Shown one piece after another: positions 23,961-37,057 of a stretch of 64,000 nucleotides of DNA. The DNA lies in the NCBI GenBank assembly GCA_964059195.1, contig CAXKWD010000009.1, positions 89,439,432 to 89,503,431 of the forward strand. The letters are read 5' to 3'. The stretch is from Ectobius pallidus. Lineage: Eukaryota; Arthropoda; Insecta; Blattodea; Ectobiidae. The notes beneath the pieces are model-generated. The model searched no databases and had not been told where the DNA came from. It worked only from the letters and a program-made list of their open reading frames with translations. The translations under genes were made by a program, and so were the position numbers. Each line of letters begins with the position of its first letter. Positions within the stretch are counted from its first letter, which is position 1.

Positions 23961-24514
23961 CGGACAAGTTTACTGCGGCCCGCGGGAAAAAAAATGTATA
24001 ATATTATAGTACCAAGTTACCAGAGGTATAAGTTACAACTGTTAAAGTCAAATTTAGAGAGAAGAATAACTTGGCACATTTTTTATTTTGTCAAGTGTGA
24101 AAATGTTGAAACGATTACTCAAGAAATTTTTCAAGGTTTGCTTATTTTAAAAAGATAAAGGATAAACTTGAATGAAAGTAGAATATTGCACAACGTTCAA
24201 GTGTGAAACAAAGATTAGCACAACTCAATTGTCACTGCATAATGCAGTCAGTGATTCGAGTCCAAACTATCCTTTTTTACGATCACTTGAAAGGGAACAT
24301 AGAGAATCAACTTCCAAAATTTTCATCTACTACTATATATTACTATAACTACTCCTGTTGTTACAAATTCGTTATGATGTCATTGTATTATGGCTTCTGT
24401 TCAGTTCAACTTATATTCTGCTTTTTTAAAAAATTATTATTAAAGCTGGTGAATTAGGGTGGAGGAGACATATTAGAAAAATATCCAACGACATTTCCAT
24501 TTGTGTCTTGGGAA
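23961..24514. other. Nothing recognised
   Basis: The plus frame 24203-24457 is AT-driven and without motif. Confidence 0.3.
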
Positions 24515-24622
24515 CCTATGAAATATCAAAATCAATTCGATAACGGGATTTAAACCTGGAAGTTTATAAATGCGAGTCCGCGACGTTACCGCCTCGAGCG
24601 CCTCCCCCGGATAACTTTTGCA
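24515..24622 (-). repeat. tRNA-like SINE head relic
   Basis: On the minus strand, GCGCTCGAGGCGGTAACGTC (A-box region) is followed by CAGGTTTAAATCCCG (B-box region). The ACGTCxxGGACTCG anticodon-like segment also resembles the head of the 14375 SINE. Confidence 0.5.
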
Positions 24623-27600
24623 CGTAAAAAATATAATACGTATGTTAACTAAACACAAATTGCACTATGTTCCAATACAACGAAGCACCAGAAGAGCAAC
24701 ATCTTCACAAATTTTACCAAATGGTTATTTTTTACTTTCTGCTTATGTGATTCTTAACTCCATTCATATCAAATATATTTTTTAGTCATATATGCAATTA
24801 TTCAATTCTCTGATGTAATGAAAATGCAGTAGACGATACTTAACATTCTCAGAATAAATTGGAGCAATGCAAATAAGACTAGAAGCTCTTGCTCATTAAA
24901 ATAAGATTCTCTTGAAGAAACTACTTTCAAAAAGAAATGGCTACTACAATTCCTTTTGCTGAAAATAAAGATCAAATGATTCCTTTACTTTAATTTGCAA
25001 GAACGTATTATTTCTAAATCTTTGAAGCAAGCACTTCGTAATAAGCCATTAGCGAACCTCATTTGAATGATTTCATACTCGAGAACACAGGAGCGAAAAT
25101 CAGCTGGCGCCTTTATTATGATTTTTGCTCTATAACATTTTCTACTTGACAAATGGCAGAAAAAACAGTTGAAACTCACCAACATTGTAAAGTCTGTATG
25201 AAATTTATCCCGCTGTGTCGAGAAGGAAGACGGGAAAAATTGCTTAAAGAACTTCAGATAGAGAAACAGCGAGAGACTAGGGAAAAACAAACAGAACTGA
25301 GAGCGAGATGTAATTTCACAGAAATAAAAGGAGAAAGCAAAGAGGATATATAAAAAAAAGTATATTTCCTAACTTCCTTTGCACTGACATAAAACAAAAC
25401 ACAGAATGAAAAGTAAGTTAAATCGGAAAACAAAATAAAAGCACAGAGTTATAATAGATAAAAAAAAAAGAGCCTGGGTGATAAAATAATATGTCTCTGA
25501 ATATTGAAAAAAACACAAGAAAGGAGTAATATACATTTACAAGAGTTAATATGAAAGCAGGTTCTCTTTTAATTTGTAGTTTAATCAGTTAATAGTTAAA
25601 TAGTTAAAATTAGTCAATAGTTTTTCGGAAAATGCGGAAATAAGAAATTAGCTAATTCCTTATGCGATGTCTAAACTACTTCCCTTGTATCATTATGTAA
25701 TATTGAGATGTACAGCTGAGTATATATAATTGTCCTTCGTAACCTGAGACTGTATATCCAATATGTTCAGTTTATGTTGTAATATAACAAGTTTCATTAA
25801 GTTTTGTGTAAACTAAATATTTAATTTCAGACTTATGAAATTTGCAGAACTAAAATAATCTGACTATAAATTTTTTTCATGTCAGGAATATAACAATGGG
25901 GAAATACGAAGTAAAACTGTGCATTCCGCTACAATTTTCATGCAAGGCCGAGAAATGGGATTTACTGTTTCAGTGCATATTTGAACATATGTGCAGTAAG
26001 AGAAAAAATTGTAAAAACTATACATTTTTATAATAGACATTTACAAGAGTTAATATGAAAGCAGGTAAGCAGGTTCTCTTTTAATTTGTATTATAATCAA
26101 TTAATAGTCAATATAACGGACATATGTAAGTTAACAATTTATTGTTAAAACTAAAAGATCCCTAACTTGTGGGGTAAAAAAAAAAATATTTTTTTCTCTT
26201 CTTCTGGCGAATGTTCTTGACATGTAACTTGTTGAATACAGACAGTACACGACATGTTATTTGTGTAGAAGTACATAGTTTAATGTAAGGTGATCAATTA
26301 CGTAAATAAGTGAAAGAACATATGTGGAAAGAGTTAACAGAAACAGCACCTATTCTTCTTCGTCCTTTTTACACCATTTTCTCTTCGTTACTAAAATTAC
26401 ACCCAAAACCCTAACCCTGTTAATTACCCTGTTGAATGTTTTCAACACAAAGTAGCTCAAATTCATATAGAATTTCCTGTATAATGTACATATTAGCCTA
26501 TATACGTGTTTGCTCGTCCTCTCTCCGGTTCAAATGATACTGACATAATAAATTGGGCGAGAAAAGCATTATTTATTTGGAATATCTATAGAGAACTCTA
26601 GTACGGATGCTACCACTCAGTTCGAGTGGGTGTCCTTTTCTCCTCTCCAATTAGTCGGTTGATTTTCAAATCGGTCTATATCAGCTCGTTATATTCCGAT
26701 TTTCATAAACAATCTAGTGTTTCAAGTACCATTACACAAGCAACTGAACATTTTCAAGACGAACTTTTCATCCTTCCATAAGAGAGTGTACTTGAAATAT
26801 TGAAACACTAGCTGGCCCGTGCAGAAACTCTGCAGTCTGCAAATAAATGGATGATATGACATAACGTGGGATGATAGGAATGATAGCTTAAAGGTTGCTA
26901 ATGTAGATGAAATATTTGCAATGTTCTGGCAAAACGTATGAAGTACATAATACAAAACAATTAAATCGATGGTGTTCTGGCCAAATGTTGTAACTCTTAA
27001 GAGTAAAATTTTACAGGAGAGAAAAAAGTATATTAAAATATGGTAAAGTAGACAAATTATGAAACATTGCAACTTTAATGGTGGCACCAATTGGCTTACT
27101 CATCGAATAACATCCTTAGCACCATTAATTTGTACGATCAGCAGTCATTATAATTGTTACAAGTATTGGACAGTTTGAATTAAAATTAAAGAATTGTTGA
27201 CAGAATAAGTGAAGATTAGAAAACTTCTCGGAAAAAAAGGAATGATTTTGTCTTCTAAAATTTATTCTGGGCATTCAGCTACAGTCACTTCTATACTACA
27301 GAAATCCCCAACTATCGAAAAAGCACCGTAAATACTTGGCAATGTTAAAAACCGGTTATGGTAAGTAAACGCTTGTCTGTTCTTGACACATATCAATAAA
27401 ACTTCATACTTTTTGCGAAGAATGAGCTATTTTGCTGGTATACGTATTATACAAAGTGGAGATTAAAGGAGGTAGGAAATAACATTAAATTTAACATAAA
27501 GCCTCTTTTGAGTTTTCTGAACCATGATATAATTAGATTGTTAGTGTCCGCAGAATTACAACGCGCCCTACCTGATCGCCGATTCGACAGTAATGGCCTT

Positions 27601-28339
27601 TCTCATTCGTACAAAACACACACTACGTCATGGAAAACACTTTCTTGCCTTAACGTTGCCAAACTTTGTGGAATATATGAGCCACGTATTTAAAAAAAAA
27701 ATGAATTTGACCTCAAACTACCGGCTTAATTGAAAAATGCAAAGAGAAAATCCATCCCTTGTTCCTTCCTCTGCTGGTATGAAACTTAAGTCAAGTACGG
27801 TTAAAGTTTAGGGACTTTTTTTTCCTGAGAAAAGTACTCACTCGGGACAAAACCGGTAGTTACATTTTTTTTTAGTTTCTACCAAAGAAACAAGATTTGC
27901 TAAGTTGTACTACTTCCGCTCTGTATAGGCTATATATAGTACTAGCTTAAAAGACCGCCTGAGTACAATTCCAAATTTTTTTAGTAAATCCAATTTAGAA
28001 CCTAATTATCACGAATGTTCACCCAGAAAATATATTAAGCTTCTTCTCTTTCACTAGTTATATTTGTATAGAGTGAAAATAAAATCAGGTAAACTGATGT
28101 AACAAAGTGCCAGTATGTTTTTGTTTAATCAGTTATGACTGCAATTATGATATGCAGAATATGTTTTTTTTATTGATTTCCAAGTTAAGCTCTAGATTTA
28201 TTCATTAAGCAGGGCTTACGGAAGAACAAAGGTATAGGTTTTTTTAATGAGATTAAAATCTTCCAGCAGCAGCTGAACTGTGCAGATTTGTGATATAATG
28301 ACAATCGCACACTCACATAAAAATACCAACAACAAAATT
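24623..28339. other. Long stretch without recognised genes
   Basis: It holds a short direct repeat (ACAAGAGTTAATATGAAAGC at about 25539 and 26042) and an element-like start CTAGCTGGCCCGTGCAG near 26808. The minus frames 24985-25290 and 26722-27090 are the longest (101 and 122 codons). They are Phe/Leu/Ser-rich by base composition and show no domain. Confidence 0.35.
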
Positions 28340-28410
28340 CAAATTGGCCGGGTTCGGGTTTTGAACCATGGACTCCAGAATGTGTCCATTTTAACAGTCT
28401 AGTCGGATAA
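28340..28410 (-). repeat. Possible tRNA-like SINE relic
   Basis: The minus strand reads CATGGTTCAAAACCCGAACC, a B-box-like motif. The A box is not clear. Confidence 0.3.
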
Positions 28411-28569
28411 GCGCATGTAAATCAATAGTGTTTTTTTGTCATAGTTACCTGTATTTTAATTTCCAAGGCCTTATAATATCACAGTAAAACAATAGGCAGT
28501 GTTGTCAAGATAACTGATTTTCATTTTTTTTATAAATTCTTTCGAATACGTATATTACCATAAAATAGG

Positions 28570-29345
28570 CACTAAATTGAGCATTACTCCGAAACAGGTC
28601 AACCGATTTTATCCATTATGAATAGACGTCTTCCCATGGACATTATAAAAGTGTATACCAAGTTTCATAAAAATCCGGTAAAGCGTATTTGAGTTACCGC
28701 GTCCTTAAAATATACACTAAATTGGGTTTTACTCCGGTACCGGTCTACCGATTTGTTCCAATATCAGTAGACGTCTTTCCACGTACATTATAAATGGGTA
28801 CACAAAATTTCAGGAAAATCCAATAAAGCATATTTGAGTTATCGCGACTTCTCATATATTAACATAAAAACACTAAATTGGGCATTATTCCGGTACTGGC
28901 CAACCGATTTGGTCCAATATCAATAAACGTCTTCCCATGGACATTATAAATGCGTATACGAAGTTTCATAAATATCCGATAAAGCGTATTTGAGTTATTG
29001 CGCCTTTAAAGTAGACACTAAATTGGGTTTTATCCGGTACCGGTCAACAGATTGGGTTCAAATTCAATAGGGCACTTCTCATGAACGTCATAAATGGGTA
29101 TACCAAGTTTCATGGAAATCCGATACAATCTATTAAAATAGGCACTAAATTGGGCATTACTCCGGTAACGGTGAACCGATTTGGTTCAATATCAATAGGG
29201 TTCTTCCCATTGACATTATAAATGTGTTTTCCAAGTTTCATGAAAATCCGAAAAAGCGTATTTGAGTTATGGCGCGTACAGACACACGGACGGACAGACA
29301 GACGGACAGACATTTTTCGTCCCCACACACAATCTCATAAAGTAC
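28570..29345 (+). repeat. Five-unit tandem array (about 127-156 bp) ending in a GACA tract
   Basis: CACTAAATTG starts units at 28570, 28715, 28871, 29016 and 29143. Each has ACCGATTT, a CATTATAAAT block, AAGTTTCAT and AGCGTATTTGAGTTA. The array ends in ACACGGACGGACAGACAG and TCATAAAGTACCATACTGGC. A reverse-complement copy of the last unit plus tail lies at 45225-45445, so this is the 3' part of a dispersed element, not a satellite. Confidence 0.8.
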
Positions 29346-29955
29346 CATACTGGCACTTAATAAGCCCCAGGAGCTTCCAAATTTGAACTTAACACATTTA
29401 GCCCCAAAATTGTACTTAACATATGTGTGCACTAAGACATCGATATATTCAGATATAGACGTATTTTTATCTTAAAGCATATTATAAATTACATACCTTA
29501 CATTCACAAAATAGTATCTCGTGTAATTCGCAATGAAATCACGCTCGGAAGAAAACTATAGATTTTAACAATAAACAGGCAGAAATTTCAGACAAACATT
29601 ATTCATTTATACACACATATATTAATGCATTCTTACCATAATGAATATTACAATTACGTGCCTAGCATTCGGTGATAAGATTTCCAATTTACTTAGACGT
29701 AATCAATGAATCATAACATTCTTTCTCGAGCAATGGAGTATGTTTACGCACAGTCATATGCTAAATATTACGCATATATTACATTGTGTGATATTAGGGC
29801 CGTTAAATAAGGGCACAAACTTTTTCTGACAGAGCTTTTCTTCGTGTTTAGAAGGCTAATTGAGCAACATTTCACGGAGATCTGAATAAAACTGTAAGAC
29901 AAACAAAAGTGACAAAAACTGAAAGACAAAAATACACACGACTCTTCTTTATATA
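29346..29955. other. Nothing recognised
   Basis: AT-rich. The minus frames 29238-29432 and 29768-29968 overlap the array end and the next element and are not genes. Confidence 0.35.
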
Positions 29956-30505
29956 CAGAATGTTTCAAAAAATACTTTTACAAACTTCGGTCATGGGTTC
30001 CTTACACCAAAAGAAGGAAAAAAGTTCATATGAACATAAGTCCCATAATCCTTTGTTTTCTCGTTAGGAACTGTTCCACCCATTGGTACACTCATAACAC
30101 GTTAACACACAAAACTCATAACAAATGCTCGAAATGTCCTCCTCTTGCTTCTAGACATGCATGCGCTCGTCGAATCATGGACTGTCGCACCCTTTCAAAT
30201 ACTTCGGGATGGTGTCGAATGGTTTCGCAGGCTTCCATGACACGTCGATGAAAAGTTTCTTCATCCGGAGTATTTGAAAGGGTGCGAATCGACGAGGGCA
30301 TGCATGTCTACAAGCAAGAGGAGGACATTTCGAGCATTTGTTATGAGTTTTGTGTTTTGACGTGTTATGAGTGTACCAATGGGTTGAACAGTTCTTAACG
30401 AGAAAGCATAGGATTATGGGACCTATGTTCATATGAACTTTTTTCCTCCTTTTGGTGTAAGGAACCCATGGCCGAAGTTTGTAAAAGTATTTTTGAAACA
30501 CTCTG
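29956..30505. mobile_element. Palindromic TIR element made of two inverted transposase 3' ends
   Basis: The ends CAGAATGTTTCAAAAAATAC and (inverted) GTATTTTTGAAACACTCTG are flanked by TA (29954-29955 and 30506-30507). Arms of about 250 bp (to 30209, and from 30264) surround a central loop of about 54 bp. Both arms encode the same C-terminal peptide ending GGHFEHLL and a stop, reading outward: minus strand in the left arm (frame 30116-30301), plus strand in the right arm. The peptide resembles the end of insect TA-targeting transposases with a DUF4817-type N-terminus, from family knowledge only. The element is non-autonomous. Confidence 0.75.
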
Positions 30506-30530
30506 TATATATATATATATATATATATAT
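30506..30530. repeat. (TA)n microsatellite
   Basis: A short run of TA directly at the element border. Part of it is the target duplication. Confidence 0.9.
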
Positions 30531-33119
30531 ACATTTGTTATATGCGCGTAATTACAAGGACGGTAAGTAATGTATTCGACGTTCGAAATATTACGTTGGA
30601 GTTAAAGTTGAACTCTCTCACCGTATCCAGTAGATGCCTCTCCTGATCATTCTTAAGAGTGGAAGACTGCTTAAGGTTTGAGAAGGAAGACGCTTTAAAT
30701 AATTCCTTCCTACTGTAATAGCTTTCCGATGTCAGCTGTATAGCGAAGCTATGTATTGTTGCCGGCTGGCAGGGAGCTTCAGAGTCCTCCAAGGTTATTA
30801 TTTTTCCTTCCTTTACTCTTCTTTTCCCCTTATATATGTATCATCCTTTTTGTTCTCCTTTGTTCCGTAAAATTGAGTTTCTCAGTTCAGCATGTATTAA
30901 GGTACATGTGAGGGTAAATCCCCTCCAGTGGCGTTTAGATACTTTCAAAATGAGGAACTGGAGGGGAGATAACCACGATCTTGTGATCTTGTGTCGTAGG
31001 TCACCCAACCGTGCATGGAACAAAGTAGGATCAACCATTCCGTTATTGACAAAATGGAACGAACAGAAATCCTACTAGAAATGCTGAATTTCCCCTTGTT
31101 AGTATTCTTCACATAAAAATTAGCAAAGTTGAAAGTCCCCCTTTATTTGACCAACTCCCCAGTTATATAGGGACTGAATGTACTGCCCCTTATTATGGTT
31201 CGTTTATTACATGGAAGTTGATTTTCATGAACACTTGAGTTGAAGTCTTTCAAAGTGATCAACACTAGTACAGTATAACGATACAATTCATTGTAGGCGT
31301 TCCTACGATCTAGTGATACAATATTTGAACAAAATCACTAGGTCCGTTTTGGAGAAAATTCTTAAAAGCTCAATTTTCAAAAAAATAAAGAGGAAATAGA
31401 CCTACGTGTACCAGAGTCAACCTCAGCGATGCAAAGAGCTTGTAGACCCGAGGTTCTTTGTTTAACAAGCGGCCGAGGTCGATTAATTTTTCAGTAGATA
31501 AAATTCTCTACCGCAGTCCTCCGGGGTCCAGTGTCGTAGATTTACGGTATGTTAAAGAAATTAGAACCTCTGGACACAATTTCCCAAACTTTTAACATCC
31601 TGATAATATCAGTTTCTAGTCGATGGCCCTTCCACTTGTCACTCTGTCCTCTACAGGTAAGTAAGCGCAACTAAATTCGTCTAGAAGAAAAATCCCTCGG
31701 GAAATCCCAGTTCTCCAGTCATGAAAGTAAGTCGTCTATATGGTTCGTGGCGAATGTCAAGCTCGAATACAAAGACTTGTCAATACGAGCTATTCAATTC
31801 ACAGACTGGCATGAGGACTTTTTTTGTTTAATCGAAGGACCTCATAAATTAATGATCATTATTTAGCTCACGAATTATTGACCTTTTCAGTGTAAAGATA
31901 TGTAAAATTTCAACCAGTCAACTCTGCCTTTCGTGTTATTTTTATCGCTTATTTTTGCCCCTAGGTTCAATTCTTTCTGTGAATTCGTGCTTGTGTAAAA
32001 ACTAACCTTCTAACTTTTTTACCTAAATGATTAATCGTACACATAAGCGAAACATCCGAAATGAACATCTCCCATTTCTCGCTTTGCTCGTTTCATAATT
32101 TATTTAAGAATATCTTAATTACCATTATAGGCAAGTTGCATACGACTGTTTTTGTTCGACCATAATTAGTCGAAGTGTTTAAGATTTGAGGCGTTAGATT
32201 CCCTCAAACAAACGGCCACTCTACCCTTCGCATCAGTTGGTTCTCGTAGTTCTTGCCTTCTACAGATGACAACTCATAGTGCCCAGCCAAATCGAAGCTT
32301 CTTTTTGGTCGCTTTCTTTAAACCAGCGGATTTTTACGACACGAAATGAATTCATTTTAGTATGATATTAAAAATTATTCCATTTTAAATACAGTCTGTA
32401 TTACGCAGTTTCCAGTTACAACTCTGAAGGTTTCAAGACCATTCAGTGTTCAATAATAATCGATGCCATACTGATGTAATAATGAAAATCAGTTTCGAAA
32501 TGAGTATGACACTCTTACGTCACGCGTAATAAGCGTAACTTGCTTTAGACGATTATGACATGTTCCTAATGAGCGCTGCAAATACTTTGTATGATCCAAC
32601 AAAATGTTTTTAAACTTTTGTATAATATACTTATTATAAGGTATTAGAACAAATAGGTTTAAAAGCAATAGCAATAATAGCTGAGGCAGTTGTAATTTAG
32701 AGTAGCAGCCGTTTTACAATAGCTGTTCAATAAGGAAGAGTAGGATGCTAGTGCAATAACAGTTACACCATCCTATAATGAAGAAAGATAATTGCTAAAA
32801 TAAGAGCAGTATTAACTGAGAACGTTACACGTACTTGCTATAGATGATTATTACAGGTTACCAATGAGAGCTGCGAATACTTCGTGTCAAGTAGGTTCTG
32901 AACTGAGAAATAATTTATTTTAATAATCATTTCAATCCCTCACTTTCTTTATTCTGCATGTAATTTTTTTCTACGATAGCGTTTTTTATCATCAAATTAA
33001 AATTATATCGCAAGTAAGGTGAAAGGAAGATTGTATGAATATTTTATTTATATAACATACGAGCATTTAACGTTGTAGAGGAATAAAGATCATATTACCA
33101 ATCCTCCACTGAATGAAAT
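30531..33119. other. Long stretch, mostly unique; one diverged direct repeat
   Basis: The segment 32513-32596 (with AATGAGCGCTGCAAATACTT) recurs diverged at 32818-32895 (with AATGAGAGCTGCGAATACTT). Overlapping short frames at 30836-31078 and 30841-31038 are on opposite strands and lack motifs. Confidence 0.35.
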
Positions 33120-33185
33120 TCATGCTGCTGCTCGGAATCGAATCCAGGTTATCCAGGTTGTGGCTCATCGCATAACTGATTCGCA
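33120..33185 (-). repeat. Possible tRNA-like SINE relic
   Basis: The minus strand contains CCTGGATTCGATTCCGAGC, a B-box-like motif. The upstream A box is weak. Confidence 0.3.
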
Positions 33186-34194
33186 TATTTTATTATATAT
33201 ATATATATCTATTTTTGTTGACGTAAGTTCCTTTCTTTTAAAACATTTCTTATTATTATTAATATATTTCAATTATTACATTTACAGCTTGAAATAATAC
33301 TGAAGACCAGACTGTTCTGGTTTTCAATTTTTTTCCTAGACGGACAAAAAACACTTGAAATATACTAGTCATTTGTAAAACTTTGAAAATCGAATAAAAT
33401 TTATTAATACTTTCCTATATCGCAATCCGGTTTTATTTTCTCAACTATCTGGGTGGTTTTTCTTTTATTGAAAAAAAAAGTCTGTTGTTTTCCCTCTTAC
33501 ACTAGAATTCTGTGGCCAGTCTTGCCAATAAAATCCTTGTTCATAACTCAAATACTCCTTAATAACACATTAAAATTGTATTTTTACAAGAAGCAACTTG
33601 TAATGAGTTTGTAGAAAAACCTAAATAAATATTTAAAACAGACCTATACGTTTCTTGCAGAGCATAAGATATCAGTTCACCTGCTTTTCCCTTATATCTC
33701 TATAATAGCAGTTGCTTGGAATTGTATTCTTTTCCACCAATCTTCATGGCTTGGAGCGTAAGTCTTTATTATACAACTACAATGTTTTATTATTACAAAA
33801 TGTTGTTTCAAGAAAAAACAAAAACACAATAAAAGTTACAATTTTTATTACAAGATAATAGGCCTCAATATAATATTGAGAAATACACCCGAATGAACAA
33901 GACTGCACGTGCTCGGGTACAGTCCCAAAAATATCTGAGTGAAGAAATAGGAGAGACAAAAAAAAAAATGAAACTAAATGAAGAAAATAATGTAATTTAA
34001 ATTATAAAAAAGATTAAATATTTATTTAAAGTCTTAAAGGGAATTAAACATAAATATCTTACAGACAGCTAACATATATAGAATTACAGACAATTTTTTA
34101 CACATCTATTAAATTTAGTAGCGTGGTATGCTGTGAGTTCAGGGTAAATTCTGATGATAGATTTATAAAAGCGGGTAGGCCCTACAAAATGTCA
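33186..34194. other. (TA)n run, then AT-rich sequence
   Basis: A (TA)n run lies at about 33192-33209. Nothing coding is seen; the minus frame 33777-33959 is compositional. Confidence 0.35.
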
Positions 34195-34550
34195 CTGCCG
34201 CTTTAAGGTCTTCATCGGTTGGAAATTTTTACCACCCAAAAAGTCCTTCAGATTCGGAAAGAAGTGAAAATCGCTCGGTGTCAGGTCAGGGCTGTAAGGA
34301 GGATGTCAAAAAGTTTCCCACTTAAAACGTTGAAGTTGTTCCTTTGTTTGAGCAACCGAATGAGGCCGAGCGTTGTCGTGAATCAGACAACTTTTTACGT
34401 CTTGTTTTGGATAGCGCGTGGTGGTCGTTGAAGAGTTTCACAATATACGCCTCTACGTTTATTCCTTGTCTTCTTGGCAGAAGCTCCAGGCTTAGGTCTT
34501 TGGCGGTAGCAAAGTATAACGTCGGCATTGAAAAACTGGTACCACTTTAA
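34195..34550 (-). pseudogene. Mariner (Tc1/mariner) transposase C-terminal pseudogene
   Basis: On the minus strand one frame reads a segment like mariner (GINVEAYIVKLFNDHHALSK ... RRKKLSD). After a one-frame shift comes LIHDNARPHSVAQTKEQLQR, which contains the second catalytic Asp (HDNARPH). After an in-frame stop comes PYSPDLTPSDFHFFPNLKDF with the third Asp (YSPDLxPSD), then LGG. This is the D..D34D-type catalytic core of mariner. The N-terminal DNA-binding half and both TIRs are not seen. At least one frameshift and one stop make it dead. Confidence 0.85.
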
Positions 34551-34689
34551 AGTAAGTGCTTTGACAGCAATGTCGATTAGGTTGAGAAGTAGAGTAAGGT
34601 ACTGTATCTTTGGCGTATTTAGTTATGCCAAATCGTTCTTTACTTTCTGGAGGACCCTCGTATGTTAAAACTCAACTTCGAATTTCGGG

Positions 34690-34800
34690 GTCGAATACAA
34701 GCCGGTCTCCTTAGCCGCGGTTGCTAAGGCGTGCTGCCTTGGAGCCGTGGATAAGGAGGCTGTGGGTTCGAGTCTCGCCTCGGGCATGGGTGTTGTAAAG
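34690..34800 (+). mobile_element. tRNA-derived SINE module
   Basis: GCCGCGGTTGCTAAGGCGTG is A-box-like, and GTGGGTTCGAGTCTCGCCTC is a clear B box. Its flanks match the second module at 19564-19628. It is followed by an A-rich tail to about 34860. Confidence 0.6.
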
Positions 34801-34855
34801 GGGGGAAAAAAAGGAAAACATTGATAAAAGAAAAAAAACGAGGGAAAAATACAAT

Positions 34856-34931
34856 ATTTCCTCTGCCGATATCATAGGTACTATAGGTACTTCCTCTACC
34901 TGTAGTACCTATGGTATGAGCAAAGGAAGTA
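34856..34931. repeat. Short palindrome (about 75 bp)
   Basis: ATAGGTACTATAGGTAC and its near-complement GTACCTATGGTAT lie within CCTCTGCC...GCAAAGG arms. A related hairpin (ACTTCCTCTACCTATAGTA) is in the 22740 array, so this may be a mobile hairpin motif. Confidence 0.5.
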
Positions 34932-36400
34932 AATATATTTGCAATTAATTACTAATTAGGTTTTTTAGTAAAACAGTAAAAAAAATCAGAAAGGTGGAGC
35001 TTCTGGTTCTTGCACCCACGTCTTCAATTACATTTTAATATAAAAGGAACGTGAACAACCCGGTAAACAGTAGGTAGAAAAGCGACATTACAAATGAGGA
35101 GACGTTTCTCGCAGTGATTATGCAACATGGCAGAAATGTCATTTGCTAACCACTAAGAAGAGCGCTTTATCGCTTCAGACCTCGGAATATCCTTCCACTT
35201 ACATGAAGACGTAATTGAGTGTTTGCCACCCCCTCAGGTACATGGCAGGGGGAGGGAAGGGAATGTTCCCTTCACATGCAAATGGGATTAGGGACGCAAA
35301 CTTCTTTAAACTACCTCCACCACTCCCTACCTAGACATAATGTGTAACAGGCGTTCTCTGATTCCAGGGAGTCAATTTAACGCAAATATACACAACGTTA
35401 CAGCATGGAGTATATTCAGCAAAGCAGCATCCGTGCCGTAATTGTCTTCATTTTCTAATTCCAAGAGGCATCTATTGCTCCCATGAGAGAGAAATTATAA
35501 AATTGCATTACATAAACTTCGTAGTATGGGAGCAACTCCGTATTAAATACAGTGGCACGCTCTATCATCCACTGTAGTTAGTTTTAAAACTTAAATCAGG
35601 AACTATAAATCATGTTGTGCTAGGGTACAGGTAAGGCGACGTATTGGAAGTAGTTTAACTCTGCAGATTTTAACAGTATATTTCTTCGGTAGAAACAAAT
35701 ATTAATTTTATGTTTTTTTTACGATACTGTCGTATATTTTAATCACTGAAAGGAGGGTACTGGTACAAACAATAATACTATCATCTGCAGACAATACGAA
35801 TTATCTTTTGCACTTTTATTGAAATTTTGGATATTATAATTGAGGCATTGCAGGAAAGACGGGCACATAGGCCTGAGAACACTTTCCGAATAGGCATATA
35901 AAATTAATTCTCTGTTTAGCGTTCTACAACTGAAAATTTAAATTCAAAATCTCTAATCTAGAAATCCATGGGGTATTTTTGTTTGTGTAAATATTATTTA
36001 TAAAGGGAAGTCATATATATGACGATTTCTGATGTATTTGCTACAATGTTAAACCTTGTCAGACTTCATTTGTGTATTTCTGAAATTTTTATTTAGAAAT
36101 GATCCTGTTAAAAAGCCCTTGCACTCATACATAATTTAATGCAATATTTTTATTTAGATCAATATTCACTAAAATACTAGGCCTAGTCAACAAAAGAACA
36201 GAGCAATAATATCAGGAATTCTAATTGCATATATAAATTTTCTGGTGGTAGAGTAGTTGACCAATAAAATCTGTAGTAATTTGCCTTAAAATACTGTAGA
36301 AACCAGAATTTAATATTCATTAATAAACTTCATTTCTGATTTGGTCAGGGAAAAATATTGAATATACCAGTAGTGTTGACGCCATTTAAACGCTAGTTTA
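34932..36400. other. Nothing recognised
   Basis: No frame of 60 codons or more between 34551 and 37121. A G-rich patch lies near 35246. Confidence 0.35.
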
Positions 36401-36645
36401 AACGTTGGCACCTATATGACGGGATGCTTGCTTGAAGGAAGTAACGTTTACAATATTATTTTAGCGCATGTGCTATCTTTATTATTTCCAATTGACACGT
36501 CATCTGTCAATAGTAATCAAACCTAACAAACACACAGCCATTTTATATTGTCTGAAAAATACAAGGTGACTTGGGTAAACATTTCAATTTTAGATTTAAC
36601 TTACACATGATAAATGTTATTTCCTGTCATATAGGTGTCGACGTT
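36401..36645. mobile_element. TA-flanked MITE (245 bp)
   Basis: The left end AACGTTGGCACCTATATGAC and the right end GTCATATAGGTGTCGACGTT are inverted with few mismatches. TA lies at 36399-36400 and 36646-36647. Non-coding interior. Confidence 0.7.
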
Positions 36646-37057
36646 TATATCAGTGTTTTAAAGGTGGATAGTTCTTTCATAGCAACATTCAGAAGTTAAG
36701 AGTAATGGCAAGATTGTAAACTATCAACATAAACAGTTCTTCAAGTTCAATGAGGTATCAAAAACTAAGGAGTTGGATTGAGTGGAATAATAAGTCTGGT
36801 ACAGACTTTCAATTCCTAAATAAGGGCGATCGATTAATGTCCAATGAATGAGATAATCTCATATCGGGAGGTATGCAGGAGTTAAAAGAACTCCTGCCGT
36901 ACAAAAGTCTAGAAAACTGGTGACGGTTACAGGCCTAATTAACCATAACTCACAACTTACTAACAAGCTATAAATAAGTTAATAAACTAGCTATTAATAT
37001 CACACCACGATACCAAATGTTGAGCAAAACAAGAGCCTCGTAGTGTAACTATCCCTA

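Noticed and set aside
23688..24158. 156-codon plus frame
   Set aside because: It crosses the 234-bp tandem units, and its repeated MDSxNLKNV peptide reflects the DNA repeats.
28570..29283. CRISPR array
   Set aside because: Units are long, diverged and contiguous without spacers, and the DNA is eukaryotic.
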